Positions 27,546-37,305 are shown, numbered from the stretch's first letter. The stretch is 40,782 nucleotides of DNA from Acinetobacter stercoris (GCF_900323515.1 NZ_OOGT01000007.1:1-40782); one strand, 5' to 3'. Notes: generated from the letters alone by a model not told the origin. Program-made: numbers and translations.

Positions 27546-28127
27546 ATGCAGGTAAATGAATTACGATCAAAAATTGTATTGATTGCAGTATGTTGCTCTT
27601 TCTCAGCCTGTTTACAGGTATTTCCCGGTTTTTTTATTTATTTAAGAGCTAATTTATTCTCTGAATTTTGGCGTTTGTGGACAGCACATTGGGTACATGT
27701 CGGGTGGGTGCATTACCTTTTGAATATGCTCGCATTTGCATGTTTGCCTTTTATATTTCCACAAATTAAAAATAAAATATTTGTGACTTCGCTTTTCGTT
27801 TTGTCTCCCCTGATTAGTCTGGTGTTTTATTTTTTATATCCAGCAATTGAAGCTTATGCAGGACTTTCAGGTGTTTTACATGGTTTATATGTTTTTGCGG
27901 CGATCCTGTATTTAACAATACCAACGGAACGAAAATTTGCACTATTGATTCTGACTTTAGTCATGGTCAAGTTGCTTTGGGAAAATACTTTTGGGCAAAC
28001 AGGAACGGCAGAACTGATTGGTAGCCCTGTTCTTGTTGAAGCACATTTATGGGGAGCTATTTGCTCAACTATCCTTGCATTACTGTATTTATTATTTAAA
28101 CACAAGTGCTTAAAGATAGACGGTTGA
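27546..28127 (+). CDS. rrtA: Rhombosortase (rhomboid-family intramembrane serine protease)
   Basis: Membrane protease that cuts proteins carrying a C-terminal GlyGly-CTERM anchor. 193 residues, five to six membrane segments. The motif WRLWTAHWVHVGWVHYLLNM, the nucleophile Ser108 in GLSGVLHG and the catalytic His167 in EAHLWG fit the rhombosortase subfamily. Start set at ATG 27546 (AGAG upstream); a TTG at 27522 is in frame. None of the proteins in this window ends with a visible GlyGly-CTERM signal, so its substrates must be elsewhere. It lies between the TatT-like lipoprotein and the TRAP permease, without a terminator before it. Confidence 0.85.
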   Translation: MQVNELRSKIVLIAVCCSFSACLQVFPGFFIYLRANLFSEFWRLWTAHWVHVGWVHYLLNMLAFACLPFIFPQIKNKIFVTSLFVLSPLISLVFYFLYPAIEAYAGLSGVLHGLYVFAAILYLTIPTERKFALLILTLVMVKLLWENTFGQTGTAELIGSPVLVEAHLWGAICSTILALLYLLFKHKCLKIDG

Positions 28128-28213
28128 CATAAAAGACCATAAAAATTGTGGAATTTGTCATTTTATATTGTTAGCTTTTGATGCAAATTTAAACATAGAT
28201 TAAAGAAAGCTTG

Positions 28214-28229
28214 TGAGAAGCGATTCTCA
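28214..28229. promoter_or_regulatory. Palindrome resembling a degenerate Fur box upstream of the TRAP permease
   Basis: TGAGAA (28214-28219), GCGA, TTCTCA (28224-28229), followed by TAATC. The right half resembles Fur sites (ATTCTCATAATC). It lies 72 bp before the TRAP start codon. It could equally be a small RNA hairpin. Confidence 0.35.
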
Positions 28230-28301
28230 TAATCAAGGAAAACATCGCACTATACAAAAAATTCAATTTTGTGATGGCGAATAAAAAAAAGTGGAAAAAA
28301 C

Positions 28302-30494
28302 ATGCAAAACAATGATGAAAAGAGATCAGGGTTTGGTCTCATCCGTTATGTCTGGAATGAGTGGATTTCCACTTTTTCCATTCTCATTCTTCTACTTTTG
28401 ACCCTGATTATCGGTACAGGTGAAATGATTCATGGTCAATTGCTCCGTATAGGCGAAGGTTTATATGGAGATCCTAAAAGCGGGATACAATATTCATTTC
28501 TACGCGCTGAACCAAGCAAGCCGACCTGTGATCGCAATCCAAATATCGATGTACTTGTTCAGCAACAGATGAAAGCTAATGCTAATGATGAATTCGCTGA
28601 TATTTTTGGTACTTCTTCAGAGGCAGACGTTCGTAATTCGGTTCTTGCCGCTCAACAACTATGTGAAGATAAGCATATATTTTACGATAAGGCGATGAAA
28701 TATATGGATGATCATCCAAGCATCCGTCCTTATCGTACATTTGAGACCACTTTTTTTGGGGTCTTTAAGTTTGGTGTAGATAATAAAGTTCTGATTTTAC
28801 TATTGATGGTTGTGGTCTCTGCGATTACTGCATCAGTCAAAATGCATCATATTGGCTTACGTCCTGCAGTAACCAGGCTGGATTTTAGTGTTTATTCCAG
28901 TGTCATGGTTCTGGGGAATGGTCTATTAACTTATTCGGTTATTAGTCAATATCGTTCAGTACTTAATTCAGGGGTGACATCTACCTTTGAGACGCTCGCT
29001 ATTTACTGGCTATGGATTATTTTATTTGCTTCATTAACCATAATTAGCTTGTATCAGTTAGTTAAACCACCAAAACCAACCAAAGAAGGTGGAAACTTTG
29101 GGCTAGCATTACTGAGTGTGCCTTTGTATGCCTATATGGCGGTACTGACTGGATTAGTCTTCATTTTTGTTATGGACTATCCGATGGGGCAAGGGATTTA
29201 TCTGGGACAACTTACAGAGTTTGCAGATATTTTTCTAAAACTTGCCTTATTTATCTGGGCCGGGATGTTACTGACACAAACACGTGTTATGGATTTATTC
29301 CTAAATATTCTTCGTCCATGGAATCTTGCTCCAGAAACACTGACCTGGCTTATTTTGATTGCTGCAGCAATTCCAACAGCATATACGGGAGCATCGGGTA
29401 TTTTCGTGATTGCTGCGGGTGCGATTATTTATAAAGAAGTCTGGAATGCTGGTGCTCGACGTCAATATGCTTTGGCAGTTTCAGCAATGTCTGGTTCACT
29501 TGGTGTGGTTATCCGTCCTTGTCTTTTGGTTGTGCTGATCGCTATGCTAGATAGCCGTCATGTGACTTCTGACGAGCTATTTAACCATGGTATATATGTT
29601 TTCTGGTTAACTGCATTTTTATTCTTAGGTGTGTCGTTGATGCTGGCGGATCAAAAGTTCCGTATTAACTCACCAAAAGTTGCATTACCAGGCATGGCTA
29701 AAGCCTTTGTTCCTGTCATTCCATATATCTTGATTACGATTGCTGTTATCGCGATATATCGTTATGGTCTAGATACAAAAATGGATGAGTTTACTGCTCC
29801 AGTAATGCTTCCATTTATCCTCCTCGCATATATTTTGTTTGATAAATTATTCTCGGAAAAACTATCGACCAATCAGGCACAAACTGTAGATTTGGCTACG
29901 ATACATGCCAGTGAATCAAAATTCATGCGTGAGCATAGTGATACACCAAATAACCGTCGCGGTTTTGGTAGTGCTGTACGTTTTGCCACAGCAGAAACAG
30001 TTGGGCATATCGGTGCTCTTATCATTCTGATGGCATTGTCTGCAAGCATGGCAGGCCTGATCGAGCGTTCAGAAATTGTGACTATGGTTCCGACACATCT
30101 AGGCAGTATTTTGATTACACTGGGCTTTATGGCATTGTTACTCGCTATCATTGGCATGTGTACTGACCCATTTGGTGCTGTCATCTTGGTTGCTGGTACG
30201 ATTGCTCCTGTTGCTTTTGAAAATGGGGTACACCCAATTCACTTCTGGATGATTGTATTGGTTGCATTTGAGCTTGGTTATGTCACGCCTCCAGTCGCAT
30301 TGAATCACTTGCTAACAAGACTGTCTGTTGGTGATGAGGAGGTGGCAGCAGCAGATGCAGAAGCCAAGAGTAAATATACAAAGTTCTATTATCGATATGA
30401 GCGTTGGTTACTACCGATTATGGTTCTGTTCCCATCACTGTTAATCGTGACTTATGCACCGTATATTTTCAAAATGTTTGGGTGGTATCACTAA
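28302..30494 (+). CDS. TRAP-type transporter, large fused permease
   Basis: 730-residue permease of the tripartite ATP-independent periplasmic (DctM-type) group, which imports organic acids using a sodium gradient. After one N-terminal membrane helix (about 22-40) a soluble segment of some 110 residues faces the periplasm, with Cys76 and Cys121, which could form a disulfide. The rest carries about 14 further helices, including AAAIPTAYTGASGIFVIAAGAI and LGYVTPPVALNHL, typical DctM features. The extra helices at residues 160-300 may replace the small DctQ subunit. No DctP-type binding protein is adjacent; the TatT-like lipoprotein may be the partner. Substrate unknown. No strong ribosome site precedes the ATG. 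A terminator follows. Confidence 0.85.
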   Translation: MQNNDEKRSGFGLIRYVWNEWISTFSILILLLLTLIIGTGEMIHGQLLRIGEGLYGDPKSGIQYSFLRAEPSKPTCDRNPNIDVLVQQQMKANANDEFADIFGTSSEADVRNSVLAAQQLCEDKHIFYDKAMKYMDDHPSIRPYRTFETTFFGVFKFGVDNKVLILLLMVVVSAITASVKMHHIGLRPAVTRLDFSVYSSVMVLGNGLLTYSVISQYRSVLNSGVTSTFETLAIYWLWIILFASLTIISLYQLVKPPKPTKEGGNFGLALLSVPLYAYMAVLTGLVFIFVMDYPMGQGIYLGQLTEFADIFLKLALFIWAGMLLTQTRVMDLFLNILRPWNLAPETLTWLILIAAAIPTAYTGASGIFVIAAGAIIYKEVWNAGARRQYALAVSAMSGSLGVVIRPCLLVVLIAMLDSRHVTSDELFNHGIYVFWLTAFLFLGVSLMLADQKFRINSPKVALPGMAKAFVPVIPYILITIAVIAIYRYGLDTKMDEFTAPVMLPFILLAYILFDKLFSEKLSTNQAQTVDLATIHASESKFMREHSDTPNNRRGFGSAVRFATAETVGHIGALIILMALSASMAGLIERSEIVTMVPTHLGSILITLGFMALLLAIIGMCTDPFGAVILVAGTIAPVAFENGVHPIHFWMIVLVAFELGYVTPPVALNHLLTRLSVGDEEVAAADAEAKSKYTKFYYRYERWLLPIMVLFPSLLIVTYAPYIFKMFGWYH

Positions 30495-30524
30495 TTTTGA
30501 AAAGTAAGTATGTCACTTAACATC

Positions 30525-30559
30525 AATGCCAGTCAGTAGATAAATTGACTGGCATTTTT
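30525..30559 (+). terminator. Terminator of the TRAP permease gene
   Basis: AATGCCAGTCA (30525-30535) pairs with TGACTGGCATT (30546-30556), 10-nt loop, then a T run. It starts 31 nt after the stop codon. Confidence 0.92.
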
Positions 30560-30716
30560 ATTTAAGTGGTTTATTTGGGGGGAATATTATAGGTATGAAT
30601 ATATTTAAATTGAGTATATTTATCATATAACCTGATCCAAAATATAAATTCAGAAGTGATTTAAATATAGGCAAAGTATGTTGAATACAGCATAAGCTTT
30701 GTATTGCTGATTTAGG

Positions 30717-31600
30717 TTATTTTTTCTGGCGAAATTTATTTTGAATAAGGGGACTACACAAGATAATTGCCAAAATAATTAATCCGAAACCGATAAGGGC
30801 ATAGTGGTCAGGGATTTCATGCCAGAATAAAAAACCCAGGATTCCTGCAAATATAATAGCTACATAATTGATAGGTCCAATCTGTCCAGCAGGTGCAAGC
30901 TTATAGGCATAAGACATAAACATCTGACTAATATTTGCAAGTAAGCCAGCTCCGATCAATAAGCAAAGCTCATGAAATGTATAGGGACGCCATACCCAAA
31001 ACATTGGGACTGCCGAGATGAGTGAGCCAATGATGCAAAAATAAAAAACAATTCTTTCAGGAGGTTCTGTATTGGTTAAAGCCCGTACCGTGACAAATGC
31101 CATAGCTGCAAGAAAACTCGCACATAACCCAATCATTGAAATATGATTAAATAAGCCACTATCTGGCTTGGCAACCATGATTACTCCAGCTAACCCTAAA
31201 CCGGCAGCAATAAGCATGGCTAAGGTAATCTTTTCTTTTAGGAACAACCAGGCAATCAGTGGGATAAAGATTGGAGAGGAATAAGTAAAAACCATGGCAT
31301 TAGATAGTTTTAAATGTGCGATGGCGTAGAAAAAACCATACATGGCTGCCAATCCCACGACTGATCGCCATGTGTGCATCCAGAGTTTTTGGGTTTTAAA
31401 AAAATTTAACCCTTTGTTCAGAATGAGAGGTAAAAAAATGAAAATACCGACCGAATTCCTGAAAAAAAAACAATCGTGTAATTATCTACAGTATAGGAGG
31501 CAAAACGGATCAGTACTCCCATAACCGAAAATAAAAAGGCTGAAAAGGTCAAATAAACAATGGCTTTAACCAGATTTCGATTTGATATGATTAGATTCAT
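30717..31600 (-). pseudogene. EamA/DMT-family transporter interrupted by a homopolymer frameshift
   Basis: Two ORFs on the minus strand form one drug/metabolite transporter: 60 codons from ATG 31600 end at a stop at 31420-31418, and the rest resumes in another frame by 31379. The break is a run of nine T (minus strand, 31470-31462) inside DNYTIVFF. With ten T (or seven) the frame reads through FFRNSVGIFIFLPLILNKGL to HTWRSVVGLAAMY, giving about 294 residues with ten membrane helices and two EamA repeats. It is a real mutation, a phase-variable switch, a slippage site or a sequencing error; the sequence alone cannot decide. Last gene of the prlC-yheV unit, starting 12 nt after the coiled-coil gene. 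Confidence 0.88.
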
Positions 31601-31612
31601 TTCATATGAAGC

Positions 31613-32047
31613 TTAGATTTTATTGTGTTCTTGCATTTGTGATTCCAATAACTTGATTTGCTCTTCTTTGAGTTTAATTAATTGTTCAGCATCAATATGT
31701 TGATCTTTTAGTGTATTCGCCTGATCATGAAGCTGTTTTTGTATATCATCCAGTTTAGTCATTTCCTCTTTGGCAAGACTTGGACTGGTTGGTATCTGCT
31801 GTTTTAAGAGATCATCATTTACCAATGTTTTTAATTCGGATGTCGTTGTTGGTGGCGTGGGTGTGGGTTGAGCACTTTCTTTTTTAAGTTTGCTTTGATT
31901 TTCAGTCTTAGGAATTTGTAATGTTTGGTGCTCCGTCCTGGGCGGAGTATTCATCTGGAAAAAAACAATTATAGCTAAAACAATACTGAATAAGCCCCCA
32001 GCAATCCACCATATTAAATGAGAGTTTTCTCTCTGAGTTTGCGTCAT
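31613..32047 (-). CDS. Hypothetical membrane-anchored coiled-coil protein
   Basis: 144 residues: one membrane helix at about 11-30 (LIWWIAGGLFSIVLAIIVFF), a Pro/Thr-rich linker (about 58-69, QPTPTPPTTT), then a charged helix (about 93-143) with heptad-like Leu and Ile (LDDIQKQLHDQANTLKD) that looks like a coiled coil. The tail probably lies in the periplasm. No family is recognised. It sits between yheV and the EamA gene with gaps of 21 and 12 nt, so it is co-transcribed with prlC and yheV. The span-linker-coil design resembles scaffold or assembly proteins; that is only shape. Confidence 0.75.
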   Translation of the reverse strand: MTQTQRENSHLIWWIAGGLFSIVLAIIVFFQMNTPPRTEHQTLQIPKTENQSKLKKESAQPTPTPPTTTSELKTLVNDDLLKQQIPTSPSLAKEEMTKLDDIQKQLHDQANTLKDQHIDAEQLIKLKEEQIKLLESQMQEHNKI

Positions 32048-32068
32048 TTTTTTTCCGTTATTTTCAGG

Positions 32069-32281
32069 TTATTTCTGACGCGGCTTGAATTGAATTACCC
32101 CAATTTCATCAGGTGTTGCTGGCTCCGACTGTACTTCAACATGTGTTGGACGATTTTCTGAATAGCCACACTCGATACATTCAATCCATTCCGCATCATC
32201 AGTGGTTAACATAATGATTCGATCTAGCGCTTCGCATTTTGGACACTTTACACCCGCGATGAAACGCTTTTTGATATTCAT
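32069..32281 (-). CDS. yheV: YheV-family putative zinc ribbon protein
   Basis: 70-residue protein of the YheV (DUF2387) family. Zinc ligands are CPKC and CIEC (C-x2-C twice), after the family opening MNIKKRFIAGVKCPKC (E. coli MAIRKRFIAGAKCPAC). Start set at ATG 32281 to match that alignment; ATG 32284 and GTG 32293 are in frame. It lies 37 nt downstream of prlC, a pairing also seen in other gammaproteobacteria. Function unknown. Confidence 0.88.
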   Translation of the reverse strand: MNIKKRFIAGVKCPKCEALDRIIMLTTDDAEWIECIECGYSENRPTHVEVQSEPATPDEIGVIQFKPRQK

Positions 32282-32318
32282 CATGTTTACCACTTATTGA
32301 TTAATCTAGATTGGTATT

Positions 32319-34358
32319 TTAAGCACTTTTAGTACTGTTCGTCCAACCTTGATGACGTAGTAAAGCATCAATTTTTGGCTCACGACCACGGAAATTGATA
32401 AAAGCATCGAGAGCTGCATCTTTGCCGCCTACAGCTAATATTGCTTTACGGAACTCCGCACCAGTTTTCGTATTAAAAACCCCTTCATTTTCGAAGCGAT
32501 CAAAAGCATCGCTCGCCAGAACTTCAGCCCATTTATAGGAGTAGTATCCTGCAGCATATCCACCCGCAAAAATATGACTGAAACTATTCTGGAAGCGGTT
32601 ATATGTAGTCGTCGGTGCAACCGAAAATCGTGTTCGTATGTCATCAAGAGTATCTTGAATTTGTGCAGCATTTAATGCAGGTGTAAGTTTATGAATGGTT
32701 AAATCAAACAATGCAAATTCAATTTGACGCAGAGTATGCATACCTGACTGGAAGAAGCGAGCATCAAGTAGTGCTTTTAATAGCTCAGCTGATAACACTT
32801 TTTTAGTCTCGATATGTTCACTTAAGGCATCCAGACTTTCTTTATCCCAGGTCCAGAACTCCATAAACTGGCTTGGTAATTCAACTGCATCCCAGGCGAC
32901 ACCATGCGTGCCTGCAACTGAAATATTATCCACTTCGGTTAACATGTGATGTAAGCCATGACCAAACTCATGAAAAATAGTAACCAATTCATCATGTGTT
33001 AATAGCGCTGGTTGATCGCCTACAGGTGGAGTAAAGTTACAGACCATATAACAAATCGGTTTTTGTAGCCCATTTTCAGTTTGCATACGTGAGCGGAAAC
33101 CACTCATCCACGCACCACCACGTTTACCACTACGCGCATAAAGATCAAAATAAAAACCGCCTATGACCTGACCTTGATCCTCTAATTCAAAATAATGTGC
33201 ATCTGGGTGCCAGACAGGAGCTTCACGCTCTACGATATTGATTCCGTATAAACGATTTACGACACTAAATAAGCCTTGAATGATCTTAGGGGCAGGAAAA
33301 TAAGGTTTCAAATCTTCTTGAGAGAGATTGAATTGTTGTTGTTTTAATTTCTCAGAATAATATGCCGTATCCCAAGGTTGCAGGTCCGTTACACCATCTT
33401 GAGCCGCAATCTGTTTTAGTTCCCCGATTTCCTGAAGTGCAGGAGCTTTTGCATGTTTAGCCAAATCAACAAGAAATTGATCTACTGTCTGAACATCTGG
33501 TGCCATTTTGCTGGCAAGCGAATATTCAGCAAAGTTGTTGAAACCTAAAAGCTTTGCCATTTCCTGACGTAAACTTAAGATTTCAACCATGGTTTCAGTA
33601 TTATCAAACTCAGGATGATCTGACTGGTCAGATGCACGAGTTGTGTATGCTTTGTAGAGTTCTTCTCTCAATGTCCGATCATCTGCATATGTCATTACTG
33701 CCATGTAGGATGGAATATCCAGAGTAGCTACAGGCTGCTCAATATCACGTGCCTGTCCCAGTTGTTTTAAAAGTTCGATACTGCTTTGTGGTAAACCTTT
33801 GAGTTGTTCTTCATCAAGCGGTTTACTGAAAGCTTGTGTTGCATCCAAGACGTGATTGGAAAAATCAGAAGACAATTGAGACAAGCGGGCTGAGATTTCA
33901 GCATAACGTTTTTGTTCATCCCCCTCGAGTGCGACACCTGATAGCTTGAAATCCCGAAGTGCCAGTCGAGTTGCACTTTGTCTGGCTGCACTCAATGTTT
34001 GAAAAATAGGATGATCTGCGATGTTTTGATATGTCTGATATAGAACTTTATGTTGTCCTAATTGAGTGTAATATTCACTTAAAATAGGAAGTAATGATTG
34101 ATAAACTTCACGAGTTTCTGGATTGTTCATTACGGCATTTAAATGAGAAAGTATGCCCCATGACTCATTTAAATCATTTTCTAAATGATCAATTTTATTT
34201 AATACAAGTAATTGTTGTTCAGGGTCGACAGCGACCTCTTGCAATTCATTTAAAAAAGTCTGACCTTTTTGAATTGCAGCTTTAATCTGTTTCTTTAAAT
34301 CTTTCAGTGTGATGCGATCAAACTGGGGAACTGGCAAAGTTGCCTTTTCTAATGTCAT
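32319..34358 (-). CDS. prlC: Oligopeptidase A (M3 family metallopeptidase)
   Basis: Cytosolic zinc endopeptidase that degrades short peptides, including cleaved signal peptides. 679 residues (E. coli PrlC 680). The zinc motif HEFGH is at 463-467, with the third ligand Glu in the ELPSQFMEFW helix about 25 residues later. FRSRMQ and the C-terminal GYAAGYYSYKWAEVLASDAF are typical of the family. First gene of a minus-strand unit with yheV, the coiled-coil protein and the broken EamA gene. The 254-nt gap to rnr should hold its promoter, but none is clear. Confidence 0.95.
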   Translation of the reverse strand: MTLEKATLPVPQFDRITLKDLKKQIKAAIQKGQTFLNELQEVAVDPEQQLLVLNKIDHLENDLNESWGILSHLNAVMNNPETREVYQSLLPILSEYYTQLGQHKVLYQTYQNIADHPIFQTLSAARQSATRLALRDFKLSGVALEGDEQKRYAEISARLSQLSSDFSNHVLDATQAFSKPLDEEQLKGLPQSSIELLKQLGQARDIEQPVATLDIPSYMAVMTYADDRTLREELYKAYTTRASDQSDHPEFDNTETMVEILSLRQEMAKLLGFNNFAEYSLASKMAPDVQTVDQFLVDLAKHAKAPALQEIGELKQIAAQDGVTDLQPWDTAYYSEKLKQQQFNLSQEDLKPYFPAPKIIQGLFSVVNRLYGINIVEREAPVWHPDAHYFELEDQGQVIGGFYFDLYARSGKRGGAWMSGFRSRMQTENGLQKPICYMVCNFTPPVGDQPALLTHDELVTIFHEFGHGLHHMLTEVDNISVAGTHGVAWDAVELPSQFMEFWTWDKESLDALSEHIETKKVLSAELLKALLDARFFQSGMHTLRQIEFALFDLTIHKLTPALNAAQIQDTLDDIRTRFSVAPTTTYNRFQNSFSHIFAGGYAAGYYSYKWAEVLASDAFDRFENEGVFNTKTGAEFRKAILAVGGKDAALDAFINFRGREPKIDALLRHQGWTNSTKSA

Positions 34359-34583
34359 ATTATTTCAGCCAAATATAAGTCATGTTTGTAATGTGTGGAT
34401 TATCAAGATAGAAATCAAGTGAATTTCTATTAAATTAACAATTGGTTAACTTATATTCACTGTATTTTTTTATCTGGTTCTCATTATTATCTTCAAAAAG
34501 ATAACCAGCATTATTTCGCCAAATATACTGTTATAAAATATTCTTTTTCACATGAGTTATCACTTGAATAAATAGGTTTAAGT

Positions 34584-34609
34584 AAAAAGAGAGCCGTAGC
34601 TCTCTTTTT
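34584..34609 (-). terminator. Terminator of rnr
   Basis: AAAAAGAGAGC (34584-34594), loop CGTA, GCTCTCTTTTT (34599-34609). Symmetric, so it could stop transcription both ways; on minus it lies just after the rnr stop codon (34613). Confidence 0.9.
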
Positions 34610-34612
34610 GTG

Positions 34613-37036
34613 TTATTCAGTTCTAGCCTTAGCATTGGATTTTTTCTTTTTGGTTTTTTTCTTCACTTTGTCTTTGATTTTGGCATCAGACTTACTTGAA
34701 GTTTTTTTACCTGGTTTTTTTGAATATGAGCTTGGCTTGGATTTAGGTTTTTTCTTACGAACTGGTTGTTCTCCGTCATCACTGGTTTTTGCTTCAACAG
34801 GTTTTGTTTTACCAAAAACCTCTTCAGTTGCCGTAGGCTTGGCAACACGTGGTGCACGACTACGAATGACACGACCTGCATGGGTGAGCTGTTTTAAAAG
34901 TTCAAAGTCAATTTTACGTTCTTCAAGATTAACGCCTGCAACTTTGATTTTAACTTCATCCCCTAAACCAAAAATCTGCCCTTTGTTTTGTCCGACCAGA
35001 CTCTGGCTGACTTGATCATAAACAAAGAAATCTTCTCCGAGTTGACTGACATGAATCATGCCATCGACATACAAATCTTTGAGGGTAACAAATAGACCAA
35101 ATTCTGTAACAGCACTGATAATCCCGACAAATTCTTCACCCAAATGCTGTAACATATAGTGACATTTCAACCAAGAGGTCACTGAACGAGAAGCTTCATC
35201 TGCACGGCGTTCAGTCTGGGAGAAATGTTCTCCAGCATCATCAAGCGCAGCTCCAGAAAGAGGGTAAGGTTTCTTATTCAAATAGGCTTTGATTGCACGA
35301 TGCAATAACAGATCAGGATAACGGCGAATAGGTGACGTAAAGTGAGTATATGCTTCGTACGCCAAACCATAGTGACCTACATTCTTAGGGCCATAATAAG
35401 CTTGCATCATTGAACGTAATAGTACGGCATGAATACTTGGAGCATCGATACGATCTTTGGTTGCTTCAATGACTGCCTGATAATCTGCCTGCGTTGGCTG
35501 CTCAGGGAACTTGAGTCCAAGCAGTTTGACAAAATCCCTGACTTTTTGAATACGAGAAAACTCAGGGGCTTCATGTACACGATATAACATTGGAATATCA
35601 TTTTTTAAACAATATTCAGCAGCAGCCACGTTAGCGAGCAGCATACATTCTTCAATCAATTTATGTGCATCGTTGCGAGTACGCGGTAAAATTTGTTCAA
35701 TACCACCTAACTCATCAAAAGTCATATAAGTTTCGACAGTTTCAAACTCCATAGCGTGACGTTTAGCACGTAGCTCCTTGAGAGTTTGATAAAGCTGGAA
35801 CAAGGTATTGAGCGATTTTCTAACATTGCGATCTTCAGTAATCGCAGCACTATCGCCTTCAAAATATTTGGCAACTTGTGTATAGGTAAGACGAGCTTTC
35901 GAGTGCATAACCGATGGATAAAACTCATATCCAGTAACACGACCTGCACGAGAAAGGGTCAGATCGCATACCATGCACAGACGATCTACATGTGGGTTAA
36001 GTGAACATAATCCATTCGAAAGTGCTTCAGGAAGCATAGGGAGTACAAAATGAGGAAAATATACCGAAGTACCTCGTTCTTGTGCTTCGTTATCAAGTGG
36101 TTTATCAAGACGTACATAATGACTTACATCCGCAATTGCAACCACAACGCGATAGCCGCCACCAGGACGTTTTTCAGCATAGACTGCATCATCGAAGTCT
36201 CGTGCATCTTCACCATCAATGGTAACTAAAGGTAAATCTCTTAAATCAATACGACCAGCACGATCTTTGGCACCTGGTTCTTTAAAGCTTTCAGCTTCTT
36301 TTATAACATCTTCAGGAAACTCATAAGGCAAACCATATTCCAAAATGGTCTGTGGGATAATGATCTGGGTATCAGCCTGATCTGCCATGGATTGCACGAT
36401 GTGTCCAGTCGAAAATTCATCACGAGTAGGGTAGTCATCAATGGCTACACGTAATGCATCACCGACTTTGGCTTTAGCATATTCAATCAGTTCTTTTTCT
36501 AATGTGATGGGTTGGTGTGCATTGGGATTCGATGGTTGAATAAAGTATTCATCATCATAAGTAGCAAGTTTCCCAATTAACTCTTTCACTCTATGTTGCG
36601 TAACTTCAGTGATATAGCCCCATGCTTTACCTTTACGATCTACAGATGTTTGTTGAACTTTAACTCTGTCGCCGTGAAAGACTTGGCGAAGTTCGCGCTC
36701 AGGTAACAATATTTCTTCACGTTGACCATCAATATTTGCAGAACCTAGGCCTTTTGCATTGATATAAACCGTTGCATCATAAATAGGTTGATCTGCCATC
36801 AGATCAAACTTATAACCGTCTTTCATCAGCTGACCGTCACGAACCATCGCACTTAAGCGATGACTTAATGCATCAATACTTTTTTGATCAGCAATTTCAA
36901 AATGCTCCACTAAATCTGCATGTGATTGTGGTGCTTTTAATTGTTCTATCGTCTCCAGAATAAGAGTACGGCTGGGAATAGGATTGTCGTAACGCTCAGC
37001 TTCTGCTTTAGCTTCAGGATCTACCCAATTTTTCAT
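34613..37036 (-). CDS. rnr: Ribonuclease R
   Basis: Processive 3'-5' exoribonuclease that unwinds and degrades structured RNA. 807 residues (E. coli 813). Domains in order: helix-turn-helix and cold-shock regions, RNB catalytic core with DGEDARDFDD (Asp ligands near residues 274-283) and HFTSPIRRYPDLLLHRAI, an S1 domain (about 640-720), and a Lys/Ser-rich tail of about 80 residues (KKKPKSKPSS). Start taken at ATG 37036 (MKNWVDPEA) by fit to the family; ATG 37054 is in frame, and neither has a clear ribosome site. In many bacteria rnr lies beside nsrR; here the two are 31 kb apart. Confidence 0.95.
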   Translation of the reverse strand: MKNWVDPEAKAEAERYDNPIPSRTLILETIEQLKAPQSHADLVEHFEIADQKSIDALSHRLSAMVRDGQLMKDGYKFDLMADQPIYDATVYINAKGLGSANIDGQREEILLPERELRQVFHGDRVKVQQTSVDRKGKAWGYITEVTQHRVKELIGKLATYDDEYFIQPSNPNAHQPITLEKELIEYAKAKVGDALRVAIDDYPTRDEFSTGHIVQSMADQADTQIIIPQTILEYGLPYEFPEDVIKEAESFKEPGAKDRAGRIDLRDLPLVTIDGEDARDFDDAVYAEKRPGGGYRVVVAIADVSHYVRLDKPLDNEAQERGTSVYFPHFVLPMLPEALSNGLCSLNPHVDRLCMVCDLTLSRAGRVTGYEFYPSVMHSKARLTYTQVAKYFEGDSAAITEDRNVRKSLNTLFQLYQTLKELRAKRHAMEFETVETYMTFDELGGIEQILPRTRNDAHKLIEECMLLANVAAAEYCLKNDIPMLYRVHEAPEFSRIQKVRDFVKLLGLKFPEQPTQADYQAVIEATKDRIDAPSIHAVLLRSMMQAYYGPKNVGHYGLAYEAYTHFTSPIRRYPDLLLHRAIKAYLNKKPYPLSGAALDDAGEHFSQTERRADEASRSVTSWLKCHYMLQHLGEEFVGIISAVTEFGLFVTLKDLYVDGMIHVSQLGEDFFVYDQVSQSLVGQNKGQIFGLGDEVKIKVAGVNLEERKIDFELLKQLTHAGRVIRSRAPRVAKPTATEEVFGKTKPVEAKTSDDGEQPVRKKKPKSKPSSYSKKPGKKTSSKSDAKIKDKVKKKTKKKKSNAKARTE

Positions 37037-37263
37037 AATGTCATTTGGACGCATTCAAAAGATATGTGATTAGCATAAGTCATGCGAGCCAAGACTGCAC
37101 GCAATTGATTGCAATAATCTGTTTTTAGCAGCAAATTTTTTATGATTTTTATCAGGCACATTTTAAATAGCGCTTTTTTGGTATAAAAAATCAACAAAAA
37201 TAAGAAATTTGCTTAAAAAATATTTAATTGAGTAAAAAACTGATAAAAAAGTGAATCGATGAC

Positions 37264-37292
37264 TTGATGAATCGAGTATTAATTTGTATTAT
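37264..37292 (+). promoter_or_regulatory. Promoter of the tRNA-Ser/tRNA-Arg cluster
   Basis: -35 TTGATG (37264-37269), 17 bp, -10 TATTAT (37287-37292), then a GGCGGCTCG discriminator. Transcription would start about 7 nt before tRNA-Ser. The rest of the 269-nt gap from rnr (37037-37305) shows nothing else. Confidence 0.75.
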
Positions 37293-37305
37293 GGCGGCTC
37301 GTTAC

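Noticed and set aside
34359..34612. Small gene between rnr and prlC
   Set aside because: No open frame with a ribosome site in this 254-nt gap; only the rnr terminator is supported.
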